Assembly: GCA_013334225.1 (NCBI GenBank)
Contig: JAAXXY010000018.1
Span: 1-57,579, forward strand
Length of the DNA stretch: 57,579 bases
DNA from: Chlorobiaceae bacterium
GTDB taxonomy: Bacteria > Bacteroidota > Chlorobiia > Chlorobiales > Chlorobiaceae
Direction: 5' to 3'
Part shown: positions 16,947-28,128 of the stretch, in pieces
Position numbering within the stretch: position 1 is the first letter of the stretch
How the letters are laid out: every line of letters begins with the position of its first letter
Translations under genes and position numbers: made by a program
Notes under the pieces: model-generated
The model's database searches: none
Seen by the model: only the letters and a program-made list of their open reading frames with translations
Told to the model about the DNA's origin: nothing

Positions 16947-18404
16947 TTATCTGCAGCAGATGTTGAGCTGTCTCGAGGCCTGCGCTTCGTCGAGCCGCTT
17001 TACCGGTGTCGTTAACGGGGCGGAAAGCACCAGAGCCGGATCCGATGCAGCTTCGTCAGCGATCCTGTTCAGCACTTCGGCAAAAGTATCGAGCGTTTCC
17101 TTCGATTCCGTTTCGGTCGGTTCGATCATCAGTGCTTCGCTGACGATGAGCGGGAAATATATGGTCGGAGCATGGAACCCGTAATCGAGGAGTCTCTTGG
17201 CCATGTCGAGGGTTCGTACACCGTGCGCTTTTTTCTGTCTGTCGCCTGAAAGGCAGAACTCGTGCATGACCGGCTTCGGGTAGGGAAGATCAAACTTTTC
17301 GCCAAGCAGGCTGAGGAGGTAGTTGGCGTTGATGATTGCGTTTTCGGAAACCATGCGCAATCCATCCGCCCCGAGCATTCTGATGTAAGTATATGCCCTG
17401 ACAAGGACACCGAAATTTCCATAGAAATTCATCATCCGGCCGATGCTTTCAGGACGGTTGCAGGACAGCCTGTAAACGTTTCCTTCCGGGGTTTCCTGTT
17501 TTTCAACGATCGGGACGGGAAGAAAGGGGAGCAGTTTTTCGCAGACCCCGACCGGACCACTGCCCGGGCCGCCGCCGCCATGCGGAGTGGAAAAGGTTTT
17601 ATGAAGGTTGTAATGCACGACATCGAAGCCCATGTCGCCCGGTCGGCTGATGCCGAGCAGTGCATTCATGTTCGCTCCGTCCATGTAGAGCAAGCTGCCG
17701 TTGTCGTGGACCATTTTCGCGATCCGGACGATATCCTTTTCGAAAACACCGATGGTGTTCGGATTTGTCAGCATGAGCGCAGCCACATCCCCGTCGAGCT
17801 TTCGTGCAAGGTCATCGAGATCGGTGCGGCCATCAGCGTTGCTCGCAACGGAAATGATCTCGTAGCCTGCAAGCGCGGCGGAAGCCGGGTTGGTGCCGTG
17901 TGCGGAATCCACAACCAGCAGTTTCTGCCGCTTCGAGCCCATCGACTCATGATATCTCTTGATGAGCAGGATACCGGTAAGTTCCCCGTGCGCACCAGCT
18001 GCAGGCTGGAGTGTAACGGCAGCCATGCCTGCAATCTCACTGAGCATTTCGGTCAGTTCGTACATGAGCTGAAGGGCACCCTGTGTTGTTTCGGACGGCT
18101 GTAGAGGATGAAGTGTGCTGAAACCCGGAAGGCTGCAGGTATAATCATTTATCTTGGGGTTGTATTTCATGGTGCAGCTGCCCAGAGGGTACATCCCCTT
18201 GTCAACATGAAAGTTCATGTTCGACAGGCGCACAAAATGACGGACAACCTCGCTTTCGGAAATTTCAGGCAGAGAGGCTGGTTCGGAGCGAAGGCTGTTC
18301 GAGGGAAGAATGGTATCGAGAGGTACATCGGGCACATCGTTTGCGGAAAGCGAATACCCTTTTCTTCCTTCGCGGGAAAGGTCAAATATCAGTTTTTCTT
18401 TCAT
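16947..18404 (-). CDS. gcvPB: Glycine dehydrogenase (decarboxylating) subunit 2
   Basis: A 485-residue PLP enzyme, the catalytic half of a split glycine cleavage P protein, which decarboxylates glycine and passes the aminomethyl group to the H protein. The PLP Lys is in [22 protein letters not shown] near 270; [14 protein letters not shown] and [19 protein letters not shown] are also family signatures. The partner gcvPA and the H and T proteins are not in the window. Upstream is a 927-base non-coding gap; downstream the HNH gene follows after 91 bases. Confidence 0.96.
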   Translation of the reverse strand: MKEKLIFDLSREGRKGYSLSANDVPDVPLDTILPSNSLRSEPASLPEISESEVVRHFVRLSNMNFHVDKGMYPLGSCTMKYNPKINDYTCSLPGFSTLHPLQPSETTQGALQLMYELTEMLSEIAGMAAVTLQPAAGAHGELTGILLIKRYHESMGSKRQKLLVVDSAHGTNPASAALAGYEIISVASNADGRTDLDDLARKLDGDVAALMLTNPNTIGVFEKDIVRIAKMVHDNGSLLYMDGANMNALLGISRPGDMGFDVVHYNLHKTFSTPHGGGGPGSGPVGVCEKLLPFLPVPIVEKQETPEGNVYRLSCNRPESIGRMMNFYGNFGVLVRAYTYIRMLGADGLRMVSENAIINANYLLSLLGEKFDLPYPKPVMHEFCLSGDRQKKAHGVRTLDMAKRLLDYGFHAPTIYFPLIVSEALMIEPTETESKETLDTFAEVLNRIADEAASDPALVLSAPLTTPVKRLDEAQASRQLNICCR

Positions 18405-19331
18405 TTTTCGGCCTTGTTAAATGGGCTTACCAGTGCTTCACGCTGCAAATGTGCAGTAAGCAGCCGGGAGATATTGTTTTTCCGGTCGAACGTGCCGGCC
18501 AATCGGGGAATAATATACGAATTTCAGGGATGGTTTAAAGGAGGAGGGGATGGTTCCCGGCAAGACTTGTGCTGATCAGTCGCAGTATGTTTTTTCACTT
18601 GCCGAAGATTATCAGTGAAATAGTCTGATGCAAGAAAGAATGACAATACGTTTCCGCAAAACAGGACTGTTTGTCACTTGTCTTTCTCTCAAATGATGTT
18701 TCCGGTAAACGATTCAAGAACCGTAATACCCGTTCATGATCAGGTAAAATACGTTATAATTGTAACTTGAACATGTTCTGAAATATAATGTGTCTGTATG
18801 TTGCACGCTTGTTGCTGTCAATAGATATGGAAGAACTGACTGCATGCAGGATAGGTCAGTTTACGCAAGGGAGGCTGTGGTGATGTTTTTGTGTTTGTAA
18901 TAATGTGAAAAATATGTAATATTTGTGTATGGAATGGCGTAGATAATCTTCATATTACCCCCGGGATTACACAAATGTTGTTACATGATAGAGTTGATCT
19001 GCTGATCCTTTTTTTATGGGTTACTTGTATCGGATGTATTTTTCTCTTCCTGCAGTTGAAACGGGCCAGGTTACTGAAACATCCCCATGGCATTACAGGT
19101 AAGGCAAAATATTTCAATAAAGTATCTGTTTGTATCTGTTCTTTGGTATCATGTTTCCTTTCAGACATTTTTTCACGTCACTGATCAGCCGGTTTTACAT
19201 GATTGAATCGGATGTCATGGCTTGTCCGCTATCCTGCAGAGCAAACCAGCCTGTTGTTGTCCTTTGACGGCCGGTAGATGTTACAACGTTTTTTTGAAAG
19301 AAGGTCATAGCTATTCCGGTTGCTGTTCCGA
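18405..19331. other. Large intergenic region between gcvPB and rnc
   Basis: The longest gap in the window, 927 bases. It holds the gcvPB promoter side on the left. An AACTGAC/GTCAGTT inverted repeat lies near 18834-18861, enclosing TGCATGCA. The AT-rich stretch 18890-18935 could hold a promoter reading right. I found no tRNA, SRP RNA or other known RNA by eye. One short hydrophobic frame is listed separately. Confidence 0.5.
18975..19184 (+). CDS. Possible small single-span membrane protein
   Basis: A 69-codon frame from ATG at 18975. Residues 8-27 (VDLLILFLWVTCIGCIFLFLQ) would make one membrane helix, followed at once by the basic KRARLLKHP, as in small inner-membrane proteins. A GGGA about 11 bases upstream is a weak ribosome site. 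The C-terminal half has no recognisable features and the composition is not clearly coding. It may be a chance frame in the long gap upstream of rnc. Confidence 0.22.
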   Translation: MLLHDRVDLLILFLWVTCIGCIFLFLQLKRARLLKHPHGITGKAKYFNKVSVCICSLVSCFLSDIFSRH

Positions 19332-20156
19332 TCAACCTGGCGATGTTTCGTCTCCAGGGGCCAGGTGTTTCATGGCTTCTTTTGCCGCGAGCTGTTCGGC
19401 ATCTTTCTTTCTCGGAGCGGTCCCTGTTCCAAGGAGCTGTCCGGAACAGCTTACCGCAATCGTGAATGTTTTTTCGTGTTCCGCGCCCGATTCTTCGGTT
19501 ACGATGTATACCGGAGCCGGCATTCGGTTCGATTGGGTGTATTCGATCAGGCGGCTTTTATAGTTATGCTCGGAGGATACAATTCGTTTGAAATCGACAT
19601 GTTCGATGACATGCTTGAGGATAAAATCAGAGGCAGCTGCGATACCTTTGTCGAGATAAATTGCCCCGATCAGCGATTCGAATGCATCGGCCAGGGCGGA
19701 TTCGCTGTTTATTATTTTGTTATGATCGGCCGATTCACCGATAAGCAGATGGTCCCCGAGGTCGATGCTCCGCGCGAATCCGGCAAGCGACTTGCGGTTG
19801 ACGATTTTTGAGCGGTTGCTTGAAAGTTCACCCTCTGCACTCGCAGGAAATTGCCTGAAAAGATATTCCGAAATGATCATGCCGAGGACAGAATCGCCGA
19901 GGAACTCAAGGCGCTGGTTCGATTCAATGATGTTTTCTGTCGCTGGATCATGGACGACGGAACGGTGGGTGAGCGCCGTCAGGTAGAGCGAAATGTTGTC
20001 TATTCTTTCACCGGCAAGTTTCCGGATGTATGTTATGGTTTTAGCGGAAAGCCCTGCAAAAGCGAGCGGATGACAGCTTTCGACGGTATCTTCGGGAGGG
20101 GCATCTTTCGATCGGTTGAAAGCGATTCCTGTTAATTTCTGCCAGAACCGTTCCAT
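19332..20156 (-). CDS. rnc: Ribonuclease III
   Basis: A 274-residue double-strand-specific RNase that processes rRNA precursors. An extra ~40 residues precede the nuclease domain, whose signature NQRLEFLGDSVLG is near 81-93 and whose second acidic cluster is ALADAFESLIGAIYLDKG near 150. The C-terminal double-stranded RNA-binding domain runs from about 195 (YKSRLIEYTQ) to APRKKDAEQLAAKEAMKHL. It is the last gene of the fatty acid cluster, 17 bases after fabF, the common bacterial order. Confidence 0.96.
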   Translation of the reverse strand: MERFWQKLTGIAFNRSKDAPPEDTVESCHPLAFAGLSAKTITYIRKLAGERIDNISLYLTALTHRSVVHDPATENIIESNQRLEFLGDSVLGMIISEYLFRQFPASAEGELSSNRSKIVNRKSLAGFARSIDLGDHLLIGESADHNKIINSESALADAFESLIGAIYLDKGIAAASDFILKHVIEHVDFKRIVSSEHNYKSRLIEYTQSNRMPAPVYIVTEESGAEHEKTFTIAVSCSGQLLGTGTAPRKKDAEQLAAKEAMKHLAPGDETSPG

Positions 20157-20172
20157 TTGCAGGAAGGTTTTG

Positions 20173-21426
20173 TCAAAGCGAAGAACCGTTCCTGAAAATC
20201 AGCGACGCATTGTGTCCTCCAAAACCGAACCCGTTGTTCAGCGCATATTCTATCGGGCGCTGTTTTGCAACATTCGGAGTCACATCGACATCGATTTCCG
20301 GATCGAGGTTCTCGATATTGATGGTCGGAGGTACGGTCTGGTTCTGCATGGCAAGCAGACAGGCGATTGATTCTACTACACCCGCTGCCCCAAGCAAATG
20401 ACCTGTCATCGATTTGGTGGCACTGATGTTAAGCTTGTATGCATGTTCGCCGAACACTTTTTTGATGGCGGTTACCTCTGCGATGTCTCCAAGCGGTGTG
20501 GATGTTCCGTGGGTATTGATGTAATCGATTTTATCTGGTGTAATTCCGGCAATGGAGAGCGCCGTTTTCATGGCATGGGAAGCTCCCAGGCCTTCGGGAT
20601 GAGGTGCTGTCAGGTGATGGGCATCCGCTGTTGCTCCAACTCCGGCAACTTCTGCATATATCCTTGCTCCTCTCGCCATGGCGGATTCGAGGGTTTCAAG
20701 GAGCAGTGAGCCGGCGCCTTCTCCCATGACAAAGCCGTCACGGTTCTTGTCGTAAGGACGGGATGCGGTTTCAGGATGGTCGTTTGCCGTGGATAGAGCC
20801 CTCGCAGCATTGAAGCCTGCGATACACATCGGAGTGATCGGAGCCTCGGAACCGCCGCAGATCATGTAATCAGCCATCCCACTCTGGATGAGCAGGTAGG
20901 CATCGATGATGGCATGAAGCGACGTTGCACATGCTGAAGCAGTCGCGTAGTTCGGTCCCATCAGGCCGTGGCGCATCGAGATCTGACCTGCAGCGATGTC
21001 TGGTATCAGCATCGGGATAAAAAACGGACTGATGCGACGGGGACCACGTTCGATCAGTATTCTGAACTGCTGATCGTAAACCGTGACTCCGCCAATGCCT
21101 GATCCATGAACAACACCGATTCTGAGAGGATCGATGCTCTGCAGGTCGAGACCGGAATCCTTCAGAGCCTGGTCCGCGGCGATCACGGCATACTGGCAGA
21201 AAGGATCCATGCGGTCTGCGGACTTGCGGTCGATATAATTCTCGGCTGAAAAATCTTTCAGCTCGCAGGCAAAGGTCGTTAAAAAACCCTCCGTATCGAA
21301 ATAGGTGATAGGAGCGGCACCGCCTTTACCCTGAGCCAGTGAATCCCAGAATGATTCTTTCGAAAGACCTATCGGAGATAATACACCGATCCCGGTAACG
21401 ACGACTCTTTTACGCTCCTGTCCCAT
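20173..21426 (-). CDS. fabF: 3-oxoacyl-[acyl-carrier-protein] synthase II
   Basis: A 417-residue elongating ketoacyl-ACP synthase that extends acyl-ACP by two carbons from malonyl-ACP. The Cys-His-His triad is intact: Cys in [12 protein letters not shown] near 166, His in [11 protein letters not shown] near 305, His in [11 protein letters not shown] near 343. Start [20 protein letters not shown] is canonical. It follows acpP, its carrier, by 41 bases, and precedes rnc. Confidence 0.97.
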   Translation of the reverse strand: MGQERKRVVVTGIGVLSPIGLSKESFWDSLAQGKGGAAPITYFDTEGFLTTFACELKDFSAENYIDRKSADRMDPFCQYAVIAADQALKDSGLDLQSIDPLRIGVVHGSGIGGVTVYDQQFRILIERGPRRISPFFIPMLIPDIAAGQISMRHGLMGPNYATASACATSLHAIIDAYLLIQSGMADYMICGGSEAPITPMCIAGFNAARALSTANDHPETASRPYDKNRDGFVMGEGAGSLLLETLESAMARGARIYAEVAGVGATADAHHLTAPHPEGLGASHAMKTALSIAGITPDKIDYINTHGTSTPLGDIAEVTAIKKVFGEHAYKLNISATKSMTGHLLGAAGVVESIACLLAMQNQTVPPTINIENLDPEIDVDVTPNVAKQRPIEYALNNGFGFGGHNASLIFRNGSSL

Positions 21427-21467
21427 TTCGTATGATTTATCGTTTGCCTGTAATTAAAAAACAGACG

Positions 21468-21707
21468 TTATTTTTTTGCGACGATGTAGTCGATTGCCTG
21501 CTGAACGGTGCCGATTTTTTCAGCATCTTCATCTGGAATCTGGATACCGAATTCGTTCTCGAGTTCCATGATCAGCTCAACGGTATCAAGCGAATCTGCG
21601 CCGAGGTCGTCAGAAAATTTCGATTCCGGTTTGATCTGGTCTTTGTTTACACCCATTTTGCTGACAATAATATCATAAACCTTGGCTTTGATGTCTGCTT
21701 CGCTCAT
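21468..21707 (-). CDS. acpP: Acyl carrier protein
   Basis: A 79-residue acidic four-helix carrier. The phosphopantetheine attachment Ser is residue 39 in the [16 protein letters not shown] motif. It shuttles growing acyl chains between the Fab enzymes encoded on either side. A strong ribosome site (GAGGAGCG) precedes the ATG, fitting high expression. Confidence 0.98.
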   Translation of the reverse strand: MSEADIKAKVYDIIVSKMGVNKDQIKPESKFSDDLGADSLDTVELIMELENEFGIQIPDEDAEKIGTVQQAIDYIVAKK

Positions 21708-21791
21708 GTTTCGCTCCTCATTAATGGTTGGTTATAGGTAAAAAAAATTCAAAAAGTCTGTGAATATACAAAGAAATTGAGTTTGCTCAAA

Positions 21792-22529
21792 TCACATGAC
21801 CATGCCGCCGCTGATATTGATGACTTCGCCTGTGATATAGCCTGACTGGTCGCCTGCAAGGAACGAGACGACGTTTGCCACATCTTCCGGTTGTCCGAAA
21901 CGGGCAAGCGGGATGACATCGAGCATTTTCGCCCTGACCTCATCAGAAAGTGCGTCGGTCATTTTCGATGAAATGAACCCGGGGGCAACGGCATTGACAC
22001 GGATGTTTCGTGAAGCAAGCTCCTTCGCCACCGATTTGGTGAATGCGATGACTCCGCCTTTCGAAGCGGCGTAGTTGGCCTGACCGGCATTTCCCATAAT
22101 ACCTATGACCGATGCGATATTGACAATGGAACCTGAACGCTGTTTCATCATGGTACGGCTGACTGCTTTGGTGCAGGCAAACGTACCTTTCAGGTTGACG
22201 GTAAGGACCGCATCCCAGTCTTCATCGCTCATTCTCATCAGAAGGCCGTCACGGGTGATCCCCGCATTGTTGACAAGGATATCGATTCTACCGGTTGCAG
22301 CCACAATATCGTTGAAGACATTCTGGACAGCTTCCGAATTGGTGACGTCGAGTTCGAAACAGTAGGCTTTTCTTCCTCTTGCTCTTACACCTTCGGCAGT
22401 TTCCTCGAGCCATTCGGCCTTGATATCGCAGATGACGACATCGGCATTTTTCGAAGCGAGATTAAAAGCGATAGCCTGCCCGATACCCCTGGCAGCTCCT
22501 GTAACAACAGCAATCTTGTTTTGAAGCAT
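21792..22529 (-). CDS. fabG: 3-oxoacyl-[acyl-carrier-protein] reductase
   Basis: A 245-residue short-chain dehydrogenase that reduces 3-oxoacyl-ACP with NADPH. Seen: cofactor loop [15 protein letters not shown] at residues 8-22, [14 protein letters not shown] near 87, the Ser in VNIASVIG, and YAASKGG with the catalytic Tyr-Lys near 150. I start at the ATG at 22529; a TTG 30 bases earlier is less likely. It sits between fabD (34 bases) and acpP (84 bases). Confidence 0.96.
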   Translation of the reverse strand: MLQNKIAVVTGAARGIGQAIAFNLASKNADVVICDIKAEWLEETAEGVRARGRKAYCFELDVTNSEAVQNVFNDIVAATGRIDILVNNAGITRDGLLMRMSDEDWDAVLTVNLKGTFACTKAVSRTMMKQRSGSIVNIASVIGIMGNAGQANYAASKGGVIAFTKSVAKELASRNIRVNAVAPGFISSKMTDALSDEVRAKMLDVIPLARFGQPEDVANVVSFLAGDQSGYITGEVINISGGMVM

Positions 22530-22563
22530 AATTTCGGATGGTTGATGTTTATGGCGCAAATAG

Positions 22564-23475
22564 TTACGATACGTGGGACTGCATGTCCGATACCGTATCG
22601 AAGCCGCTGGTGCCGACCGTTTTGTCGATCCGCTTGATCAGCCCCTGCAGCACTTTCTGCGGGCCGACCTCCACAAATGACGTTATGCCGTTGCGGACCA
22701 TTTCTTCTACCGACTGTGTCCAGAGCACGGAACTGGTGAGCTGAAGAACAAGGTTTCTTCTTATCGCATCGGCTTCGGTGACCGGCTGGGCTACTGCATT
22801 CATGCATACCGGTATCTGTGCCTTTTTTATATCGATCTTTTCAAGTGCAGCTGCAAGTTCCTCTTCGGCGGGTTTCATGAGCGGAGAGTGGAACGCCCCG
22901 GAAACGACGAGTTCCTTGGCCATGCGGGCGCCTTTGGATGGTGCGAGCTCCACGGCTTTACGGACGGCGGAAACCGATCCTGAAATAACGACCTGCCCGG
23001 GAGAGTTGAAGTTTGCAGCCTGCACGATGCCTTCGCTTGAGGCTTCGGTGAGAAGTCCTTCGAGGGCACTGTCGGGCATGCCGATTATGGCTGCCATGGT
23101 GCCTGGATTTTTCTCTCCGGCATGCTGCATGAGCTCGCCTCTTTTTGACACGATATGCAATGCATCCTCAAAATCAAGAGCTCCGGCAAAACAGAGCGCG
23201 CTATATTCTCCAAGGCTGTGACCGGCAGTCATCGCGACATCGTTTCTGCCGAGGATCGAAGCGATAGCCATGCTGTTCAGGAAGATTGCCGGCTGGGTAA
23301 ATTTAGTCTTGCGCAGTTCTTCCTCGCTTCCGGTGAACATGATATCGGTTATCGAATAGCCGAGAAGCTGGTTTGCTCTGTCCATAAGGTTCCTGGCATC
23401 AGGGTAGCTCTCATAGACATCCTTTGCCATACCGCAGTACTGGGAACCCTGGCCTGGAAATATAAAGGCTTTCAT
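22564..23475 (-). CDS. fabD: Malonyl-CoA:ACP transacylase
   Basis: A 303-residue enzyme that moves malonate from CoA to acyl carrier protein. [16 protein letters not shown] at the start, the nucleophile Ser in [12 protein letters not shown] near residue 88, and the His in [12 protein letters not shown] near 200 are all present. Position between fabH and fabG is standard. Confidence 0.97.
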   Translation of the reverse strand: MKAFIFPGQGSQYCGMAKDVYESYPDARNLMDRANQLLGYSITDIMFTGSEEELRKTKFTQPAIFLNSMAIASILGRNDVAMTAGHSLGEYSALCFAGALDFEDALHIVSKRGELMQHAGEKNPGTMAAIIGMPDSALEGLLTEASSEGIVQAANFNSPGQVVISGSVSAVRKAVELAPSKGARMAKELVVSGAFHSPLMKPAEEELAAALEKIDIKKAQIPVCMNAVAQPVTEADAIRRNLVLQLTSSVLWTQSVEEMVRNGITSFVEVGPQKVLQGLIKRIDKTVGTSGFDTVSDMQSHVS

Positions 23476-23507
23476 GTATCAGTGAGTTTTTGTAAAAAAT
23501 TATTTCG

Positions 23508-24497
23508 TTACTGCCATTTCACGTAAATGCCGCCCCATGTATATCCTGCACCGAAGCTGACCAGGATCAGGTTTGAACCTTTCTGCAGCTTCTGCTGCTC
23601 GTCGAGCTCGGCAAGGCAGATCGGTATGGTGCCGGCCGTCGTGTTTCCATACTTCGCAACGTTCGACATAACCTTGGAATGATCGACACCCATTCTTTCC
23701 GCTGTGGCATTGATGATGCGCTGGTTTGCCTGGTGTGGCACCAGGTAAGCGACATCATCTGCCTGAAGATTATTCCTTTTCATGATCTCTTCTGCTACAT
23801 CAGCCATGGAGATGACCGCGGACTTGAACACCTGCCGCCCGTCCTGCCGGATATAGTGCATTTTTTTATCGACGGTTTCATGGCTCGCCGGATAACGGCT
23901 GCCTCCAGCCAGCATGTAAAGGTGTTCCTTTCCGTTCAACCCGTCGGAGTAAAGGCGTGCATCGAGTATGCCGAATCCTTCTTCTTCCGCAGGTTCAATG
24001 ATGACCCCGGCGGCTCCGTCGCCGAAAAGGATTGCCGTGTTTCTATCGGTAAAGTCGAGTATTGAGGACATTTTATCGGCACCGATAACCATGACTTTTT
24101 TATGAGCGCCGCTTTCGATGAACCGGGCGGCCGTGTTCAATGCATAGACAAAGCCCGAACAGGCTGCATTAAGATCGAATGCCCATGCATTGACGGCACC
24201 GATTATGCTCTGGGTAACACAGGCTGTTGACGGAAACATCATATCCGGAGTCATCGTCGCGACAATGATCAGATCGATCTCTCCAGCATCGATATGCCGT
24301 TTTTCAAGAAGCTGCTTTGCAACTTCGCCGCACATATAGGACGTGGGCTTTTCCGGGTCCCTGAGTATTCTGCGTTCGCTGATACCGGTTCTTGACTTGA
24401 TCCAATCATCACTGGTATCGAGCATCTGCTCGAGATCATGATTGGTCAGGACGGTATCAGGCAGGTATTTGGCGGTTGCAGTTATTGCAGCTTTCAT
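23508..24497 (-). CDS. fabH: 3-oxoacyl-[acyl-carrier-protein] synthase III
   Basis: A 329-residue initiating ketoacyl-ACP synthase, joining a short acyl-CoA with malonyl-ACP to start fatty acid synthesis. Catalytic Cys in [13 protein letters not shown] near 113, His in [10 protein letters not shown] near 247, Asn in [10 protein letters not shown] near 277. The N-terminal [15 protein letters not shown] is the family's substrate-gate region. It follows plsX by about 100 bases. Confidence 0.97.
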   Translation of the reverse strand: MKAAITATAKYLPDTVLTNHDLEQMLDTSDDWIKSRTGISERRILRDPEKPTSYMCGEVAKQLLEKRHIDAGEIDLIIVATMTPDMMFPSTACVTQSIIGAVNAWAFDLNAACSGFVYALNTAARFIESGAHKKVMVIGADKMSSILDFTDRNTAILFGDGAAGVIIEPAEEEGFGILDARLYSDGLNGKEHLYMLAGGSRYPASHETVDKKMHYIRQDGRQVFKSAVISMADVAEEIMKRNNLQADDVAYLVPHQANQRIINATAERMGVDHSKVMSNVAKYGNTTAGTIPICLAELDEQQKLQKGSNLILVSFGAGYTWGGIYVKWQ

Positions 24498-24595
24498 GCT
24501 TTATTAGCAGTTATTGAAATGAAGGATAAAGTAAGAATACCCCTTCTCTACAGGACGTACTTCTGTCTTGCCGGGGGATAACAGGAAACTTGGCA

Positions 24596-25621
24596 TCAGT
24601 CTTCTGCCAGGACTTCCGCAATATGTTCATTGACCCTTTTTTCAATCATATGTTCCGCCATGTAGATCATGTTTTTAATGGCTCTTGAAGATGATCTGCC
24701 ATGACCGACGATAGAAATGCCGTCTACACCGAGGAAGGGAACTCCGCCGAACCTCTCGACATCGAAAGGTTCGAACATCCCTTTGAACATTGCGGTGGTG
24801 ATCTTTGCCGAGTTCTGGTCCATCTGACCTGAAGCAACGAGCTTTTCAAGTGACTGCTTGAAGAGCATGCCGAGGAATTCCGGAATACTTTCGCCAAACT
24901 TCAGGACGGTGTTACCTACCAGTCCGTCACAAACAACGATGGTTGCATGTCCTTTCAGGATATCATGCCCCTCGATGTTTCCGATGAAGCTGATTTTTCC
25001 TTTCCGGTCAGCTTCCTGCAATAGACGATAGGTCTGCTTGAGTATTTCGGGCCCTTTGTTTTCTTCCTCACCGATGTTGAGAAGACCGACAAGCGGTTTA
25101 TCAATGCCCGCAGCGTACCGCTGATAGATGGTCAGCATTTCGGCGAACTGGACAAGATTTTCCGGTTTGCAGTCCACGTTTGCACCTACATCGACGATAT
25201 TCGTGAGACCTTCCTGAATGCGCGGAAAATAGGCGTATATGGTTGGTCTGAGAACGCCGGGAAGCCGTCCGAGGACGAAGAGAGATGCGGCCATTTGTGC
25301 ACCGGTATTTCCCGCGCTGACAAACGCATGAGCCTCTTTCGCCTTGCAGAGCTGCAGGCCTTTTACCAGTGAAGAATCCTGCTTCGCCTTGACGGCAGTT
25401 GCCGGAATGTCATCCATCGTCACCACTTCCGGGGCATGCATGAAACGCAGGTTCAGCGAAGCAGTGTCTTGAGCGGCAAGCAGGGGTTCTACCTTCTCTG
25501 CCTGACCGATCAGCACTATTTCAAATCTGTTGCTGCTTTCCTGCAAAGCCTGAACTGTTCCTTCAACCACACAGGCGGGGGCATTATCTCCGCCCATGGC
25601 GTCAACGGCGATGGTCAACAT
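24596..25621 (-). CDS. plsX: Phosphate acyltransferase
   Basis: A 341-residue PlsX, which makes acyl-phosphate from acyl-ACP as the first step of phospholipid synthesis with PlsY. It begins [13 protein letters not shown], the family signature, and carries [27 protein letters not shown] and [13 protein letters not shown]. It links membrane lipid synthesis to the fab genes downstream and lies 21 bases after rpmF. Confidence 0.96.
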   Translation of the reverse strand: MLTIAVDAMGGDNAPACVVEGTVQALQESSNRFEIVLIGQAEKVEPLLAAQDTASLNLRFMHAPEVVTMDDIPATAVKAKQDSSLVKGLQLCKAKEAHAFVSAGNTGAQMAASLFVLGRLPGVLRPTIYAYFPRIQEGLTNIVDVGANVDCKPENLVQFAEMLTIYQRYAAGIDKPLVGLLNIGEEENKGPEILKQTYRLLQEADRKGKISFIGNIEGHDILKGHATIVVCDGLVGNTVLKFGESIPEFLGMLFKQSLEKLVASGQMDQNSAKITTAMFKGMFEPFDVERFGGVPFLGVDGISIVGHGRSSSRAIKNMIYMAEHMIEKRVNEHIAEVLAED

Positions 25622-25642
25622 GATGGGATTATGGTCTTGTTG

Positions 25643-25834
25643 TTAGCTTTTTGACAACTTGTTGACGACGGACCTGCCGCGGTAATGTCCACAATTCTGG
25701 CATGCGCGGTGCGGAAGGGTCGGTTCGCCGCAGTTCGGACAGACGACCGTCACAGCCGCTTTCGTACGGGCATTGAACTGGGCACGTCTTTTATCCCTCC
25801 TGGATTTTGACATTTTGTTGGTTGGGTTTGCCAT
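25643..25834 (-). CDS. rpmF: Ribosomal protein L32
   Basis: A 63-residue L32. It starts [18 protein letters not shown] and has the zinc-ribbon Cys pairs CPNCGEP and [10 protein letters not shown], so it is the zinc-containing form. It lies between yceD and plsX, the usual bacterial order. The zinc import operon at 30.9 kb raises the question of a zinc-free paralogue elsewhere; none is in this window. Confidence 0.96.
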   Translation of the reverse strand: MANPTNKMSKSRRDKRRAQFNARTKAAVTVVCPNCGEPTLPHRACQNCGHYRGRSVVNKLSKS

Positions 25835-25857
25835 GAGTGTCCTTTGGTTATTGTCGG

Positions 25858-26385
25858 TTAACGATACTTGTTTTTCAGCTTTTCAAGTGACTCCTGCCAC
25901 TGGCTTTTTTCAGCGTCCCCATTCTGTTTTTCCTCACGGGCACCGCTGTATAGCCTGCAGTCAGGGTTATCTGTACAGGTTACCTTCATCGGCACAGAGA
26001 GCAGCAGTGTTTCACGGATATCCTCAGTAATATCGAGGGATTCCGCGTTTTTTTCAAGAAGCCGGAACTCATCGCTTCCATCGATGCTAACTCCCGTATG
26101 GTCATTGTATACATAAAAAATCCGGTAAGAGCCGGTAAGTTCTTTTGTTACCGGAGCCAGGCAGATATCGCAAATCAGGTCCGCCTCTACCCTTGTCCGG
26201 ATTATGACTGTGATTTCCGTATCGCTTTTTTCTGCGGTAACCTCAATATGGATTTCACCTCTGAATCCTGCGTCAATGAGCTTCGGGTCATTGAAATCTG
26301 CAGCATCACAGATGAATTCCAGCTCATTGGTGCCCTGCAGTAGACTGTCGATCTGGATCTCTATCAGTCCTTTTTCTTTATGCAT
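25858..26385 (-). CDS. yceD: YceD family protein (DUF177)
   Basis: A 175-residue protein of the DUF177 family, which is nearly always encoded next to rpmF and, in plants and bacteria, is linked to 23S rRNA accumulation. The conserved core is [25 protein letters not shown] near 82-106; a second Cys pair follows (CTDNPDC near 149). The four Cys suggest a metal site. I chose the ATG at 26385 ([15 protein letters not shown]) over an upstream start at 26421. It opens the yceD-rpmF-plsX-fab operon. Confidence 0.85.
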   Translation of the reverse strand: MHKEKGLIEIQIDSLLQGTNELEFICDAADFNDPKLIDAGFRGEIHIEVTAEKSDTEITVIIRTRVEADLICDICLAPVTKELTGSYRIFYVYNDHTGVSIDGSDEFRLLEKNAESLDITEDIRETLLLSVPMKVTCTDNPDCRLYSGAREEKQNGDAEKSQWQESLEKLKNKYR

Positions 26386-26554
26386 ACGATCTCTTTTCGG
26401 TAAACGAGAACCAATGTACAAAAATAATTATGGAAAATGAAAATGCTTGGGAAGACAACCGGTACGAAAAATTGAAAAAAAACACAGGAACGGTTTGTAT
26501 AAAAAAAAAACAGGTGTATATTTACAGCCCATTGGCACACTTGTGTGCTCACAT

Positions 26555-26626
<72 letters not shown>

Positions 26627-26635
26627 CAAAGAAAA

Positions 26636-26695
26636 ATGGATACGGCTGTTATCCCGACAAGTCGGGATGCAGGTTCGAATCCTGCTCGCGGAGCA
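26636..26695 (+). pseudogene. Remnant of a second tRNA (3' half)
   Basis: Ten bases after tRNA-Asn lies a second 3' half: T arm GCAGG/CCTGC with loop TTCGAAT (26669-26685), acceptor strand TCGCGGA (26686-26692), G and CA, the same ending as the intact gene. CGGCTGTTA (26643-26651) repeats its anticodon-loop stretch. There is no 5' acceptor strand or D arm. The middle can fold either as an ATCCCGAC/GTCGGGAT hairpin or as GGATA/TATCC with a 7-base loop plus a CGAC/GTCG arm. The T stem differs from the intact tRNA by a compensated pair. Confidence 0.75.
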
Positions 26696-26700
26696 AAAAG

Positions 26701-26735
26701 AAGCAGAAGTACTCACAAGTGCTTCTGCTTTTTTC
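26701..26735 (+). terminator. Terminator after the tRNA locus
   Basis: Arms 26701-26713 and 26718-26730 form a 13-pair stem with one G-U pair and a CACA loop, followed by a T run. It ends the tRNA-Asn transcript, including the remnant. Confidence 0.92.
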
Positions 26736-27050
26736 ATTTACCCACCTTTCCGGATCGGCAGCAAACCTTGCTTTGCAATGAAATCAGAAAATGATGGCTG
26801 CTGTTCGGTTTCATATTCTGATTGACCACCCTTTACCGTTCATGGATGATCGAGCTTTCTATGTTATCAGCCAGTTTGCAGTAGAAACCCCGGAAAACAT
26901 GCTTAAGCAAGTTCATGTGTAAAGGACGGAAGAAGTTCCGTCAGGGAGTTTTTCGAAATCTGCCCGAAATCATTATAATGAAGCGCCTGACCCGGGAATT
27001 ACCATTATTGAGCAATAATCATAAATAGATATACAAGCTGGAGGAATCAG
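26736..27050. other. Intergenic region upstream of htpX
   Basis: About 315 bases without a gene. A GACGGAA-GAAG-TTCCGTC hairpin lies near 26926-26943, followed by AGGGAGTTTTTC, which looks like a weak terminator. A strong ribosome site (GGAGGAA) at 27040-27046 serves htpX. I see no clear heat-shock promoter. Confidence 0.55.
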
Positions 27051-27923
27051 ATGAGACGAATAGTACTTTTTTTGTTGACCAATATTGCGGTTATGGTGGT
27101 GCTGTCGATCAGCGCCCGTATTCTGGGGATCGACCGCTTTTTGACCGGCAACGGATTGAACATGGGCATGTTGCTGGCGTTTGCTGCCCTGATCGGCTTC
27201 GGGGGGTCCTTTATCTCGCTGATGATGTCCAGAACCATGGCTAAATGGAGCACCGGTGCTCGGGTTATCGCGCAACCGGGCAACCAGGAAGAGGCATGGC
27301 TCGTGGAAACGGTGAGACGGCTGGCAGCCAAAGCCATGTTGCCGATGCCCGAGGTCGCCATATATGAAGGCGCTCCCAATGCATTTGCCACCGGTCCAAG
27401 CAAGTCAAAGTCCCTGGTGGCTGTATCAAGAGGATTGCTGCAAAGCATGAATCGAAAAGAGGTGGAAGCCGTGTTGGCCCACGAGATATCCCACATCGAA
27501 AACGGTGACATGGTTACCCTGACGCTCATCCAGGGTGTGGTCAATACGTTCGTGATCTTCCTTTCACGCGTTGCAGCCTATGCAATAGACAGTTTTCTGC
27601 GCAGGGATGAAGAGTCCCGCGGTCCTGGTATCGGCTATATGATCAGCAGCATTGTGTTTGAAATCCTGTTCGGTGTTCTGGCCAGCGTCGTGGTCATGTC
27701 CTTTTCCCGCAAACGCGAATTCCGGGCCGATGCCGGCGCAGCTGCGCTGATGGGCGACAGGCGTCCAATGATCGATGCGCTGCGTGCGCTGGGTGAGCTT
27801 GAAACCGGCCAATTGCCGAAAGCAATGGCTGCCAGCGGGATTGCAGGCGGTCGTATGATGGCATTGTTCAGCAGCCACCCGCCCCTTGAGGAGCGGATCG
27901 CTGCGCTGCAATCGTCAAACTGA
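27051..27923 (+). CDS. htpX: HtpX membrane zinc metalloprotease
   Basis: A 290-residue M48 protease that degrades misfolded inner-membrane proteins. Four membrane segments near 5-25, 35-57, 158-178 and 195-217; the zinc motif HEISH is at about 144-148, with the third ligand Glu in [10 protein letters not shown] near 223. [22 protein letters not shown] and [14 protein letters not shown] are very close to the enteric/gammaproteobacterial type. The gene stands alone after a tRNA locus and is followed by a GC-rich non-coding stretch, so horizontal acquisition is plausible. Confidence 0.95.
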   Translation: MRRIVLFLLTNIAVMVVLSISARILGIDRFLTGNGLNMGMLLAFAALIGFGGSFISLMMSRTMAKWSTGARVIAQPGNQEEAWLVETVRRLAAKAMLPMPEVAIYEGAPNAFATGPSKSKSLVAVSRGLLQSMNRKEVEAVLAHEISHIENGDMVTLTLIQGVVNTFVIFLSRVAAYAIDSFLRRDEESRGPGIGYMISSIVFEILFGVLASVVVMSFSRKREFRADAGAAALMGDRRPMIDALRALGELETGQLPKAMAASGIAGGRMMALFSSHPPLEERIAALQSSN

Positions 27924-28022
27924 TGCTTCCTCACTCTGTTTTGACAGCCGGGCGGCACCGCACCGCTGCGCTCACCAATTCAAACTTCGCTGCGCCAGGG
28001 ATCTCCGGAAGGCCGGACCGGG

Positions 28023-28041
28023 GATCCGCCCCGGGCGGATC
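28023..28041 (+). terminator. Hairpin after htpX
   Basis: GATCCGCC (28023-28030) and GGCGGATC (28034-28041) form a perfect 8-pair stem with a CCG loop, in the GC-rich stretch 100 bases after htpX. No T run follows, so termination would be weak or factor-assisted. Confidence 0.45.
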
Positions 28042-28128
28042 AAATCGGAACGACCAGCTTTTCCCGGAACCTTTTTCCTATGAATTACAATACATTTCAA
28101 GGTCTGTATCATCGAATCATGACGCATT

